DNA of 64,000 nucleotides from Gammaproteobacteria bacterium. GTDB lineage: Bacteria; Pseudomonadota; Gammaproteobacteria; Competibacterales; Competibacteraceae. This document shows, piece after piece, positions 1 to 7,907 of this stretch (positions are counted from its first letter, which is position 1; each line of letters starts with the position of its first letter). The stretch lies in assembly GCA_024234995.1 (NCBI GenBank), contig JACKNF010000016.1:1-64000 (forward strand). The letters are read 5' to 3'. The position numbers and the translations under genes are program-made. A model generated the notes under the pieces. It saw nothing but the letters and a program-made list of their open reading frames with translations. It did no database searches and had not been told where the DNA came from.

Positions 1-24
1 GAATGGATAGCCGCTGATCCCTGA
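1..24 (+). CDS. Possible 3' end of an upstream gene
   Basis: The first eight codons in frame 1 read EWIAADP followed by a TGA stop. Since gyrB often follows recF, this may be the last residues of RecF, but seven residues cannot prove it. Confidence 0.2.
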   Translation, partial: EWIAADP

Positions 25-45
25 TCACCGTTGAAGCCCTCAAGG

Positions 46-54
46 TGGTATAAT
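46..54 (+). promoter_or_regulatory. Extended -10 promoter upstream of gyrB
   Basis: A perfect TATAAT at 49-54 is preceded by TG at 46-47 with one base between, the extended -10 arrangement. No good -35 lies at normal spacing (TTGAAG at 31-36 is only 12 bases away). The element is 35 bases before the gyrB ATG. Confidence 0.5.
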
Positions 55-89
55 TTTCAGCCTTTAACGGATTCGGGAAAGCTGGGATT

Positions 90-2507
90 ATGAACGATTC
101 GTCTTACACTTCGTCGAGCATCACAGTCCTAGAAGGGCTGGATGCCGTGCGCAAGCGTCCGGGTATGTATATTGGCGACACGGATGATGGCACGGGCCTG
201 CATCACATGGTGTTTGAAGCGGTGGATAATTCCATCGACGAGGCGCTAGCCGGTTACTGCTCGGAAATCAGCGTAACTATCCATGCCGACGAATCCATCA
301 CTGTTACGGACAATGGCCGCGGCATTCCCACCGATGAACATTCCAAGGGCCGCTCTGCCGCTGAAGTCATCATGACCGTACTGCATGCCGGCGGCAAGTT
401 CGATGACAAATCCTACAAAGTCTCCGGTGGTCTGCACGGCGTTGGTGTATCGGTCGTCAACGCTCTATCCGAATTTCTGCGGTTAACTATTCGCCGCGAT
501 GGCAAAATCAACCAGCAGGAATACCGGTTAGGTCATCCGCAAGCGCCATTGGAAGTGACTGGCGAAACTGATCTGACCGGCACTGAAATTCATTTCAAAC
601 CTAGCGCTGCTATCTTCAGTAATATCAGTTTTCATTATGATGTGCTGGCGAAGCGGCTGCGTGAATTGTCGTTTCTTAATTCCGGCGTGCGCATTCGCCT
701 CCGCGACGAACGGACCAGCAAGGAAGACTGTTTTGAATATCAAGGCGGCATTAAGGCATTTGTCGAGCATTTAAACCGCAATAAAACACCGTTGCATGAG
801 CGTGTGTTCTATCTGGATGCGGCCCGTGATGATATTCAAATAGAATTAGCGCTGCAATGGAATGATTCCTATCAGGAAAATGTTTTTTGCTTTACCAATA
901 ATATTCCACAGCGTGACGGTGGCGCCCATTTGGCTGGCTTGCGCGGTGCCTTGACCCGCACTCTGAATCAGTACATGGATACGGAAGGGATTCTGAAGAA
1001 AGCCAAGGTTGAAACCAGTGGCGATGATGCTCGTGAAGGCTTGACGGCTGTATTGTCGGTGAAATTGCATGATCCAAAATTCTCTTCACAGACCAAAGAC
1101 AAGCTGGTGTCTTCTGAGGTTAAACCAGCAGTCGAATCAATAGTATCTGAGAAATTACAAGAATACTTATTGGAAAATCCCAACGAGGCGAAGGCAATCA
1201 CTAGCAAGATTGTCGATGCAGCCCGTGCGCGCGAAGCAGCCCGCCGCGCCCGCGAGATGACCCGCCGCAAGGGTGTTTTGGACATCGCTGGCTTGCCGGG
1301 CAAGCTGGCGGATTGTCAGGAAAAAGATCCGGCGGCTTCTGAATTATTTCTGGTTGAGGGCGATTCTGCGGGTGGCTCGGCTAAGCAAGGCCGCGACCGG
1401 CGCTTTCAGGCGATCCTGCCGCTCAAAGGCAAAATTTTAAATGTAGAGAAGGCCCGTTTTGACAAGATGCTAGCGTCTGTCGAGGTCGGGACATTGATCA
1501 CCGCTTTGGGTTGCGGTATTGGCCGGGAGGAGTTTAATCCAGATAAAATACGTTATTATCGTATCATAATAATGACGGATGCTGATGTTGACGGGTCGCA
1601 TATCCGTACGCTCTTGCTGACATTTTTCTATCGGCAAATGGCAGAATTGATTGAGCGTGGCCATATTTACATTGCACAACCACCACTTTACAAAGTAAAA
1701 AAAGGCAAACAGGAGCAATATGTCAAGGATGATGTTGAGCTTTCCGCACATCTATTACAGATGGCGCTGGAAGGGGCAACACTGGTGACGAAAAGCGATG
1801 AAACTGTTCCATTGACCGGACTGGCACTGGAAGAGCTGGCCCGTGGCTACATGGCGGTCATGGCGATGATCCAGCGCCTGTCCCGCCGCTACGACGCGGC
1901 TTTATTGGAGCAACTCATTTATCAGCCGCCATTAGGTGAAAGCCAGTTGCGTGATGAATCTTATCTGAAAGAATGGGTTGCAAGATTGGTCGAGCGGCTC
2001 AATGATGGGCAAGGTGAGCGTTCGGTCTATGACGCGATTGTTGAGCCTTGTGAAGATGATGAAGGCTATAGCATCGTTATCCTTCGTCGTGCGCATAGTC
2101 TAATTCGGCAGGCACGGTTGACAGCGGAATTTTTTGCTTCCCCAGAATACGCGGCCTTAATCCAGTTTGGTGGTAAATTATCGGGCCTTTTTGAGCAACA
2201 AGATACAGAAATACGGCGCGGAGAACGGGTTCAGCCGGTCAGTAATTTCCGGGCGGTCATGGACTGGTTGCTCGAAGAAGCTAAACGTGGCCAGCACATC
2301 CAGCGTTACAAAGGATTGGGTGAGATGAACCCGGCTCAGCTTTGGGAAACTACCATGAATCCGGAAACCCGCCGATTGTTGCAGGTACGGATTGAAGACG
2401 CCGTGGCTGCCGATGAAGTATTTACAACCCTGATGGGCGATCAGGTCGAGCCACGACGGGATTTCATTGAGCAGAACGCTCTGGATGTGCTGAATCTGGA
2501 TGTTTAA
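90..2507 (+). CDS. gyrB: DNA gyrase subunit B
   Basis: This is the ATPase subunit of DNA gyrase, which with GyrA introduces negative supercoils. The N-terminal GHKL ATPase shows EAVDNSIDEAL, DNGRGIP and GGLHGVG. A transducer domain follows. The TOPRIM domain carries EGDSAGG near residue 424 and DADVDGSH near residue 497, which bind catalytic Mg2+. The C-terminus has the conserved QRYKGLGEMN stretch. At 805 residues it matches gammaproteobacterial GyrB with the insert between TOPRIM halves, unlike the shorter forms of many other phyla. The ATG at 90 gives the usual N-terminus ending in VLEGLDAVRKRPGMYIG. The last bases overlap the next gene by 8 bases. Confidence 0.98.
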   Translation: MNDSSYTSSSITVLEGLDAVRKRPGMYIGDTDDGTGLHHMVFEAVDNSIDEALAGYCSEISVTIHADESITVTDNGRGIPTDEHSKGRSAAEVIMTVLHAGGKFDDKSYKVSGGLHGVGVSVVNALSEFLRLTIRRDGKINQQEYRLGHPQAPLEVTGETDLTGTEIHFKPSAAIFSNISFHYDVLAKRLRELSFLNSGVRIRLRDERTSKEDCFEYQGGIKAFVEHLNRNKTPLHERVFYLDAARDDIQIELALQWNDSYQENVFCFTNNIPQRDGGAHLAGLRGALTRTLNQYMDTEGILKKAKVETSGDDAREGLTAVLSVKLHDPKFSSQTKDKLVSSEVKPAVESIVSEKLQEYLLENPNEAKAITSKIVDAARAREAARRAREMTRRKGVLDIAGLPGKLADCQEKDPAASELFLVEGDSAGGSAKQGRDRRFQAILPLKGKILNVEKARFDKMLASVEVGTLITALGCGIGREEFNPDKIRYYRIIIMTDADVDGSHIRTLLLTFFYRQMAELIERGHIYIAQPPLYKVKKGKQEQYVKDDVELSAHLLQMALEGATLVTKSDETVPLTGLALEELARGYMAVMAMIQRLSRRYDAALLEQLIYQPPLGESQLRDESYLKEWVARLVERLNDGQGERSVYDAIVEPCEDDEGYSIVILRRAHSLIRQARLTAEFFASPEYAALIQFGGKLSGLFEQQDTEIRRGERVQPVSNFRAVMDWLLEEAKRGQHIQRYKGLGEMNPAQLWETTMNPETRRLLQVRIEDAVAADEVFTTLMGDQVEPRRDFIEQNALDVLNLDV

Positions 2508-3570
2508 GCGCAAAGAAAGGCATAACGCATCGCCTGCCACGCTTTTCTCTCTCTCACCAGATAAAAATCCCGGTTTTCTACCTGATTTCTGCGCTAATTC
2601 TACTGTTTTCCTAACAGTTTTACTGGCCGAATTATTTGCGTTAGTGCTGGCGCTGAGCGAAGCCGACCGGCTAGGCGGCTTCTGGAATCGCCTGGCGCTG
2701 ATTTCACTGTTCGTGCAATGGGTGTTGCTCGGTGCGGCTGCTGTTCTGTGCTTGTGCAAGCGCTGGCTGGCCCGCTTGGGACCTGCTGCAACCACTTTCG
2801 CTGTTCTTGGCCTTACGCAACTGGTTACGTTGAGCTTCTCGCTCATCAGCGGCGGATTTTTGGCTCCATCCCCTGGTTTGGAGATTCCTCCGCTGACTTT
2901 TATCGCGCGCAACTTGGCTATTGCTGGCATTATCACCTTGATTGCCCTGCGTTACTTTTACATAAGCTACCAGTGGCAGCGGCAGATCAAAGCTGAATCC
3001 CGCGCCCGGTTGCGGGCTTTGCAGGCGCGTATCCATCCCCATTTCTTATTTAATACGCTTAACACTATTGCTAGCCTGATTCCTGGCCAGCCAGACCAAG
3101 CCGGGCAAGCGGTACTTGACTTGGCGGATCTACTGCGTTCGGCACTGAAGAATCGCAGCGCAATTTCTCTAGCGGAAGAACTGGAATTGACCCGGTGCTA
3201 TCTAGCTATCGAGCGATTACGCATGGGCGAACGGTTGAAGATAGACTGGCAACTGGCTGATGATTTACCCTTCGATACTCCTTTGCCGCCGCTGGTATTG
3301 CAACCGCTGGTTGAAAACGCCATTCGCCACGGTCTTCAGCGGTTACCCGAAGGAGGAACACTGATGCTGCGTATCGATAAACAGCCTGACAAGCTGCGCT
3401 TTACTCTCATCAACCCTTGCCCTGCTATTGATGGTGCATCTGGTCAGCGTATTGCTCAGGACAATATCTGCCAGCGATTGGCGCTTGCCTATCCCCAGAC
3501 GCTTCCATTGGAAATTGTCAAAACTGCCGGCCGCTACCAAGTCACATTTACGATTCCGCTGAAGAAATGA
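2500..3570 (+). CDS. LytS/AlgZ-type membrane sensor histidine kinase
   Basis: This is a HisKA_7TM/His_kinase family sensor of the LytS/AlgZ type. Several hydrophobic segments fill residues about 30-160. The phosphoacceptor region has ARIHPHFLFNTLNTIASLI, the hallmark of the family, and the N-box PLVLQPLVENAIRHGL follows near residue 270. The glycine box is poor: where relatives show a G-x-G motif this protein has SGQRIAQDN. AlgZ-type kinases are known for degenerate glycine boxes. It overlaps gyrB by 8 bases, so its translation is probably coupled to gyrB, and the response regulator lies 69 bases downstream. The stimulus is unknown. The AlgZ name reflects family resemblance only. Confidence 0.85.
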   Translation: MFKRKERHNASPATLFSLSPDKNPGFLPDFCANSTVFLTVLLAELFALVLALSEADRLGGFWNRLALISLFVQWVLLGAAAVLCLCKRWLARLGPAATTFAVLGLTQLVTLSFSLISGGFLAPSPGLEIPPLTFIARNLAIAGIITLIALRYFYISYQWQRQIKAESRARLRALQARIHPHFLFNTLNTIASLIPGQPDQAGQAVLDLADLLRSALKNRSAISLAEELELTRCYLAIERLRMGERLKIDWQLADDLPFDTPLPPLVLQPLVENAIRHGLQRLPEGGTLMLRIDKQPDKLRFTLINPCPAIDGASGQRIAQDNICQRLALAYPQTLPLEIVKTAGRYQVTFTIPLKK

Positions 3571-3639
3571 AATAGACTGGGGCGGGGTATCCGTGCGCAC
3601 CTGCTACACTGTGAAAAAATCATACGATGTCTTTCTGTT

Positions 3640-4377
3640 ATGCGCATTTTGGTCGTCGATGACGAACTTCCAGCCCGCATTCGTTTGCGTGAACTACTTA
3701 ATCGGTTGCCCGATCATGCGTTTTGCGGTGAAGCCGGCACGGGTGCTGATGCCCTGCGCTTGGTTCAAACGCTTAATCCCGATATTGTCCTGCTGGATAT
3801 TCAGATGCCGGGGCTCAGTGGATTGGAAATCGCCCGCCAGTTAGCAGAAATGGAGAAACCACCCGCTGTCGTCTTTACTACAGCCCATGATGACTACGCG
3901 CTGGAAGCCTTTGATACGCAAGCCATTGCTTACCTATTAAAACCGGTTCGGCTGGAACGTTTGGAGCAGGTCTTGACCAGTGCGAGCCGCGTTAACCGCG
4001 CTCAACTGAGCCGGCTGGCGGCAGATCAGCCGGTTGATAGTGGCGGTCGCACCCATATTCGCGCCCGGATCGGTCAGCGGCTGGAATTGATCCCGCTCGC
4101 GGATGTGTTCTATTTCCAGGCTGATCAGAAGTATGTCATGGTTCGCTATTGCCACGGTGAGGTTTTAATTGAGGAATCGCTGAAAACCCTGGAACAGGAA
4201 CTGAGCACACGAGTGGTGCGGATTCACCGCAATGCTTTAGCGGTGGCAGTCCATATTGCTGGGTTGGAGAAGGCCGCTGACGGTGGTATGGCGCTGATTT
4301 TTGATGATATCCCAGACCGGTTGGAAGTCAGCCGCCGTCATCTTCCCGCTATTCGCCAATTCCTCAAAAAAACCTGA
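3640..4377 (+). CDS. LytTR-family response regulator (AlgR-like)
   Basis: This is the partner regulator of the kinase just upstream. The receiver domain (residues 1-115) has the acidic pair DD at 7-8, the phosphoacceptor aspartate in LLDIQMPG at about residue 53, the threonine in FTTAHD and the lysine in LLKPV. The C-terminal LytTR DNA-binding domain (about 140-245) has the typical pattern with FQADQKYVMVR and RIHRNALAV. At 245 residues it is the usual length for AlgR/LytR regulators, which bind direct repeats at promoters. The ATG at 3640 begins directly with MRILVVDDE. No clear Shine-Dalgarno sequence precedes it. Confidence 0.9.
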   Translation: MRILVVDDELPARIRLRELLNRLPDHAFCGEAGTGADALRLVQTLNPDIVLLDIQMPGLSGLEIARQLAEMEKPPAVVFTTAHDDYALEAFDTQAIAYLLKPVRLERLEQVLTSASRVNRAQLSRLAADQPVDSGGRTHIRARIGQRLELIPLADVFYFQADQKYVMVRYCHGEVLIEESLKTLEQELSTRVVRIHRNALAVAVHIAGLEKAADGGMALIFDDIPDRLEVSRRHLPAIRQFLKKT

Positions 4378-4427
4378 GCGTGTGAAAAGAGAGCAAGCCG
4401 GTGAATATCCGCGCTTGAAAACTTCCC

Positions 4428-4457
4428 TTGTCTTTAAGGTGATCAACAAGCTATCAT
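4428..4457 (+). promoter_or_regulatory. Probable promoter of tRNA-Thr
   Basis: TTGTCT at 4428-4433 and TATCAT at 4452-4457 are separated by 18 bases. Transcription would begin about ten bases before the mature tRNA. Confidence 0.45.
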
Positions 4458-4473
4458 CTTTGCCCCGAAAATT

Positions 4474-4549
4474 GCCGGAATAGCTCAGTCGGTAGAGCAG
4501 CTGATTCGTAATTAGCAGGTCGGAGGTTCGATTCCTCTTTCCGGCACCA
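4474..4549 (+). tRNA. tRNA-Thr (anticodon CGT)
   Basis: The 76-base gene folds as a standard cloverleaf. The acceptor stem pairs GCCGGAA with TTCCGGC, the D loop contains AGTCGGTAGAG, the anticodon CGT sits at 4507-4509, the T arm has GGTTCGATTCC, and the 3' CCA is encoded. CGT reads the ACG threonine codon. The downstream strip is full of decayed mobile-element genes, so this tRNA may be an integration site, but I found no second copy of its 3' end. Confidence 0.95.
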
Positions 4550-4574
4550 ACTAAATCGAGTTGTTACAAAACTA

Positions 4575-4595
4575 GTTATTAGATTGGCTAATAAC
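4575..4595. terminator. Hairpin downstream of tRNA-Thr
   Basis: GTTATTAG and CTAATAAC form an 8-base-pair stem around a 5-base loop, 25 bases after the tRNA. No T run follows, so it may act in processing rather than termination. Confidence 0.4.
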
Positions 4596-4736
4596 CGGTC
4601 AAAGGAAAGCCTAAGGCGCATCATTAGTTTTGGTTAGCGTCTAACATTGCCAGCTGAGACGGATTTCTTGCTGGCCAGCGCAAGAAATCACCGGCAGTTT
4701 ATGGATAACTCAGAGTGATCCTCCGCCGTGTAAGAG

Positions 4737-4768
4737 ACGCCCTCGACAGCCGCTACGGTCGGGGGCGT
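4737..4768 (-). terminator. Hairpin at the 3' side of the Mor-like pseudogene
   Basis: ACGCCCTCGAC (4737-4747) pairs with GTCGGGGGCGT (4758-4768) with one mismatch. It lies just beyond the stop of the minus-strand Mor-like pseudogene and could be its former terminator. The rest of 4596-4736 shows nothing I can name. Confidence 0.4.
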
Positions 4769-4784
4769 TGTCGTTCGGAGGCGG

Positions 4785-5100
4785 CTATACCGCTGGTTTT
4801 GCGGTGCGAATCCGGGCAATGAAATCGTAAATCTGAGTGACCGTAAGGTCATAGCTACGAGCAAGACCGGCGTGGTTGCGGCCATTGAAGCCCTGCTAGA
4901 TCCCGGCATCGCGCCAGGCGCGTTTCATGGTGTCTTGCTTAGAGATATAAATCTGGCAGCCAGAAAAAGTCAGGCCGAGATCCTTGGCGCAGGCCATTGT
5001 CAGAGTTTCGGCGGTTGCACCGGGCAAGCGTTGTTCTAGGCGTGTGTGGCAGGTGAGCGATGTCCGCTAGGATCGGTGGGTAATGGCCAGGCAGTTCCAT
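4785..5100 (-). pseudogene. Decayed Mor-family transcription activator
   Basis: Read on the minus strand from ATG at 5100, the frame begins MELPGHYPPILADIAHL. A one-base frameshift near 5045-5070 moves the match to a second frame with EQRLPGATAETL, a middle part with CQIYISKQDTMKRAWRDAGI, an in-frame TAG at 4896-4898, then QGFNGRNHAGLARSYDLT and QIYDFIARIR, ending at 4785. The FNGRN element and the helix-turn-helix that follows are the hallmark of the Mor family (middle operon regulator of Mu-like phages). Relatives have Trp at the TAG position, so a TGG to TAG change is likely. With a frameshift and a stop it cannot make the normal protein. It marks former phage or mobile-element DNA. Confidence 0.75.
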
Positions 5101-5118
5101 GATGACCTCGGCGTAAGG

Positions 5119-5591
5119 CGGGGCGGGATAGTGGCTGTTTTGCCCGGTATAACGGGTCGTTTCCCTTGTGCATTCAGTGCCTTTGCTCTTCCGGGATAAT
5201 CTGCTTTGATAGGCCGGGTTTTGTGGTGTGCAGTGAGGATTTCTCCCCATTATGAAAAAGATTTCTGGGTCAGGTGTTCCTGCCTCAGATGCAGGCCGGT
5301 TGATTCTTCTGGGGGCTAGGCGTATTTAGGGTAGAGGCGAATTCGTTTCAGACGTTTATGCATGAGGGGTGCGTCATGCGCAGCATCATGCCCTGCCGAT
5401 GATGCACGAACGGGGATGGAACTCCCGCAGCGGCACTCCTGCAAGGTGTGCGGTCAAGCTGATGGGTCCTTTACCCTACGGCATTTCATGATCTTATTGC
5501 CTCATGATCATCTCATTTATGCATAATGCTATATAGTATAGTATTACTCTATATAGTTTAATATTATATGTTAATAATACAGGGGAGCATC
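5119..5591. other. Gene-poor stretch with AT-rich 3' part
   Basis: No coding region can be supported here. The stretch has moderate GC up to about 5480, then becomes strongly AT-rich until 5580. The AT-rich end holds two identical 9-base boxes (listed separately) and ends with AGGGGAG just before the ATG of the WGR pseudogene, a good ribosome-binding site. Confidence 0.5.
5529..5557 (+). repeat. Paired CTATATAGT boxes, operator-like
   Basis: CTATATAGT occurs at 5529-5537 and again at 5549-5557, exactly 20 bases apart, about two DNA turns. Each box contains the palindrome CTATATAG. The pair lies 35-60 bases upstream of the WGR pseudogene start, where an operator would be expected. Which protein would bind is unknown. 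Confidence 0.45.
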
Positions 5592-5837
5592 ATGAACCCA
5601 GAAACCGGATCATAGGTCTGGCTCTGTTGGATCAAGTCCACCCGCTATTACGCAATCCACTCAGGCCCGGACCGGTGAGGGCAGTGGATCGTTACCTGGA
5701 TCTGGAGACAAACCGGAACGGCTCTAGGCTGGAAGGCGAGCGTACCTTGCGCCTCCTACCAGGAGGGCTTGCAACGAATCGCCTTGGTCAAAGCGTGACG
5801 GCAGCGCGTGACCTGGCGGCGCGCTACCAAGGCCTGA
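5592..5837 (+). pseudogene. WGR-domain protein pseudogene with internal stops
   Basis: One continuous frame from ATG 5592 to TGA 5835 reads as a WGR domain: WLCWIKSTRYYAI, then GQWIVTWIWRQTGTALG, then CASYQEGLQRIALVKA, followed by a basic tail. WGR domains bind nucleic acid and occur as short stand-alone proteins on plasmids and in integrative elements. The frame is broken by TAG at 5613, TGA at 5676 and TGA at 5796. At 5676 relatives show the Trp of an LWGQW-type motif, so that stop is a TGG to TGA change. There is no frameshift. A good ribosome-binding site remains. I call it a pseudogene; recoding is possible but unlikely. Confidence 0.65.
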
Positions 5838-5932
5838 TCCCTGATACCGGGGGGTGGGACTCGGTAGAACTGCATTCACCTTGGCCTGGCCGCCGGAGTC
5901 ACCAAAGCGTGCATCCTGTTAGGCAGCTTTGA

Positions 5933-6085
5933 AATTTGCATCTGGCCAGCGCCGCGATCCGCGACCGCATCGCTTATTGCAAGGCAGCACGGGAAGGCTT
6001 GAGTATGGAAGAGCAGAAACCGGTTGATCCGAAAGCTTTAGACGAAATGCAAGCACTGTTTCAGGAGGTATTCCAGGATGAGTGA
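5933..6085 (+). pseudogene. Remnant resembling the C-terminus of a ParA-type partition ATPase
   Basis: The frame is open from 5933 to a TGA at 6083 and reads AAIRDRIAYCKAAREGLSMEE followed by a tail with KALDEMQALFQEVF. ParA-type partition ATPases end in just such a helix, with a xRxAYxxAxxxGLSVxE pattern and a closing regulatory helix. No start codon, Walker A or other ATPase motif is found upstream, so only the end survives. It overlaps the start of the next gene by 8 bases, the way a parA stop overlaps its partner gene. The family assignment is from pattern memory and is tentative. Confidence 0.4.
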
Positions 6086-6416
6086 CAGCAAACTGAGTAG
6101 CCACCCGCCGTCAATGGGCGAGGGACGGAATTCCCTGGATGAGTTCATCGGCGGGGCCGGTGTCCATACCCCCGAGCCACCCGCCCCGGCTGGAGCGGCC
6201 CTAACCATGCCGGTTGCTGCCCCGGAACCTTACCCCTGGAAAATGCCGGGGGTACGCGAGGACGTGGCCAAGGTGTTCAATTTGCGCTTGCCGGAACCGG
6301 ACCTGCTCAAACTCAAATACATCGCTGAGCATACGCCCGATAGCATGCAGCAGTTCTGCCAGCGGGTATTGCGGCCCGCCATCGAGGCCAAGATTCAGGA
6401 ATTGACCGGAAATTAG
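6078..6416 (+). CDS. Small partition-associated protein (putative ParA partner)
   Basis: This 112-residue protein has a flexible Pro/Ala-rich N-terminal half and a conserved-looking C-terminal half from about residue 50, with KMPGVREDVAKVFNLRLPEP, LLKLKYIAEHTPDSMQ and a last helix ending KIQELTGN. The strand-helix-helix pattern (NLRLPEPDLLKLKYIAEHT) suits a ribbon-helix-helix DNA-binding domain. Similar proteins sit next to parA genes on plasmids and integrative elements. A good site (CAGGAGG) lies 9 bases before the ATG. Its ATPase partner survives only as a fragment. Function is inferred from fold and place. Confidence 0.65.
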   Translation: MSDSKLSSHPPSMGEGRNSLDEFIGGAGVHTPEPPAPAGAALTMPVAAPEPYPWKMPGVREDVAKVFNLRLPEPDLLKLKYIAEHTPDSMQQFCQRVLRPAIEAKIQELTGN

Positions 6417-6419
6417 CCA

Positions 6420-6917
6420 ATGAACAAAGCACAGATAGCTGCTCTGCTCCTAGTTCTCGCCGGAAATACGCTCGCCGCTGCCGATGAATTCGCCCTGCTG
6501 CGGGCCGAGCACATCGGCCCGCTACGCATTGACCAGCCCGCCGCCGAAGCCGAACGGCAAATCCCTTGTCCCGTGCAACGCAGCCCCGCGGAATTGTGGG
6601 GCGCGGATGGGGAATATCATCAGACCTGGGCCGCGCCCGCGTGCGGGCTGACGCTGGACATGAGCGCCGCCGGATCCACCGGTCCGTGGATTCTTGCCGC
6701 CATCACGCTGACCGCTCCAGGCACCTGGAGCACCGGGCGAGGCATCAGCCTCGGGGCTACTGAACAGGAGGTGATGACCGCTTACGGGCAAGACCGTAAC
6801 ACGGAGGAGAGCCAGGCTGAACAGACCTTCGTAGCAGGTTCCATCTATGGCGGCCTGTTGTTCACCTTCGAGGCGGGCCGGGTTACCCAGATCTTTCTAG
6901 GGGCAGCCGCGGAATAG
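6420..6917 (+). CDS. Secreted protein of unknown function
   Basis: The 165-residue protein begins three bases after the previous stop. It has a clear Sec signal peptide (MNKAQIAALLLVLAGNTLAAA, cleavage near residue 21). The mature part has two cysteines (near residues 43 and 68), which could form a disulfide in the periplasm. Near the end a glycine-rich stretch with GISLGATEQEVMTAYGQ resembles the helix seen in small periplasmic proteins where a G-x-T-x-x-x-V turn precedes a helix, and the last part is GGLLFTFEAGRVTQIFLG. I do not recognise a family and assign no function. Confidence 0.6.
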   Translation: MNKAQIAALLLVLAGNTLAAADEFALLRAEHIGPLRIDQPAAEAERQIPCPVQRSPAELWGADGEYHQTWAAPACGLTLDMSAAGSTGPWILAAITLTAPGTWSTGRGISLGATEQEVMTAYGQDRNTEESQAEQTFVAGSIYGGLLFTFEAGRVTQIFLGAAAE

Positions 6918-6983
6918 TCTCGCTCACGGTCCCCCTTCACCCTTTTTATCAACTGCCGCGGTCCCTGGAGGCCGGTGATTACC

Positions 6984-7682
6984 ATGCCCTCTTCTTTAAC
7001 CCGAACCCTGGCGCTGCCCGTCTGCTGGATCGCGGCCGCTGTCGCCAGTCCGGCGCCTAGTGTACTGCCAGATGGCTTCGTCGACCTCCAGCAAGCGATA
7101 CCTGCGATCCAGCTGGATCTGCGCTATTACGGCACCGGTAATTTCGTCGGTGAACGCATTGACGGCTATCAAGCACCCCGGGCAATCCTGACCCGGCCTG
7201 CCGCCGAGGCGCTCGCGCGCATCCAAAAGGAGCTGGCGCCCTTCGGTCTGGGCCTCAAGCTCTTCGACGCCTACCGGCCGCAGCGGGCTGTGGAACACTT
7301 CGTGCGCTGGGCGCGGGATGTGAATGACCTTCGCATGAAAGCAGAATTTTATCCTGGCGTGGAAAAACGTGATCTGCTCAAGGAAGGCTACATCGCTGAG
7401 AAGTCCAGTCACAGCCGGGGTAGCACGGTCGATGTGACCCTCGTTCCACTGAACGCCACCCGCCCGGCTCAGGCGCTGGATATGGGTACACCGTTCGACT
7501 GGTTTGGCCCGGAATCCTGGCCGAACAGTCCGGCAGTCACCCCGGTGCAGCGCGCGCACCGGCTGTTGCTGCGCATGGTGATGGAAAAGCACGGCTTCCA
7601 GCCCTATGCCCAGGAATGGTGGCACTTCACCCTGATTAATGAACCTTTCCCCGGCACCTATTTCGATTTTCCGGTGCAGTAA
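6984..7682 (+). CDS. D-alanyl-D-alanine dipeptidase, VanX/DdpX family
   Basis: This is an M15D zinc dipeptidase that cleaves D-Ala-D-Ala. A signal peptide covers the first 20 or so residues. The zinc site is visible in SSHSRGSTVDVTLV (His and Asp ligands) and EWWHFTL (catalytic Glu and third ligand His). The substrate-side arginine is in FDAYRPQRAV. The length of about 232 residues is typical. A GTG at 6975 in the same frame is a possible earlier start; I prefer ATG 6984 because it gives a normal signal peptide. No vanH or vanA-like ligase is nearby, so a role in recycling wall dipeptides is more likely than vancomycin resistance. Confidence 0.88.
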   Translation: MPSSLTRTLALPVCWIAAAVASPAPSVLPDGFVDLQQAIPAIQLDLRYYGTGNFVGERIDGYQAPRAILTRPAAEALARIQKELAPFGLGLKLFDAYRPQRAVEHFVRWARDVNDLRMKAEFYPGVEKRDLLKEGYIAEKSSHSRGSTVDVTLVPLNATRPAQALDMGTPFDWFGPESWPNSPAVTPVQRAHRLLLRMVMEKHGFQPYAQEWWHFTLINEPFPGTYFDFPVQ

Positions 7683-7782
7683 GTCGCGGCAAAGGCGCTC
7701 CAGAAACCGCTTTGCAGGCGCTGGCGCTGGCCCCCGATCACCCGAGCCTTCCGGCCGGTAATCCTTTTCAACAGGAGCCACC

Positions 7783-7848
7783 ATGATCACGGATACAGAG
7801 TACATTCACACCAAGAGTGCTTCCCGCGGTCTGGGTTCGCCTTGTTGA
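7783..7848 (+). CDS. Possible 21-residue peptide or truncated gene start
   Basis: CAGGAG lies 6 bases before ATG 7783, and the frame runs MITDTEYIHTKSASRGLGSP then Cys and stop. The ribosome-binding site is good, but the sequence is short and unlike any peptide I know. It may be the start of a lost gene. Confidence 0.2.
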   Translation: MITDTEYIHTKSASRGLGSPC

Positions 7849-7907
7849 GCTTCGCGGATATTAAGGTAATACGCTCACATGCATACCGTTCAGGGGGGAG
7901 CGGCAAA

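Noticed and set aside
2178..2936. A 252-codon minus frame across gyrB and the kinase gene
   Set aside because: It crosses two well-supported genes and its translation is Ser/Lys/Ala-rich shadow sequence.
6984..7682. Vancomycin resistance cluster
   Set aside because: Only the VanX-type dipeptidase is present; no ligase, dehydrogenase or VanRS pair is adjacent, and DdpX-type enzymes occur in many Gram-negatives.
6996..7805. A 269-codon open frame on the minus strand opposite the dipeptidase gene
   Set aside because: It is the reverse shadow of a GC-rich gene whose catalytic motifs are clear on the plus strand, and its translation has no recognisable domain.
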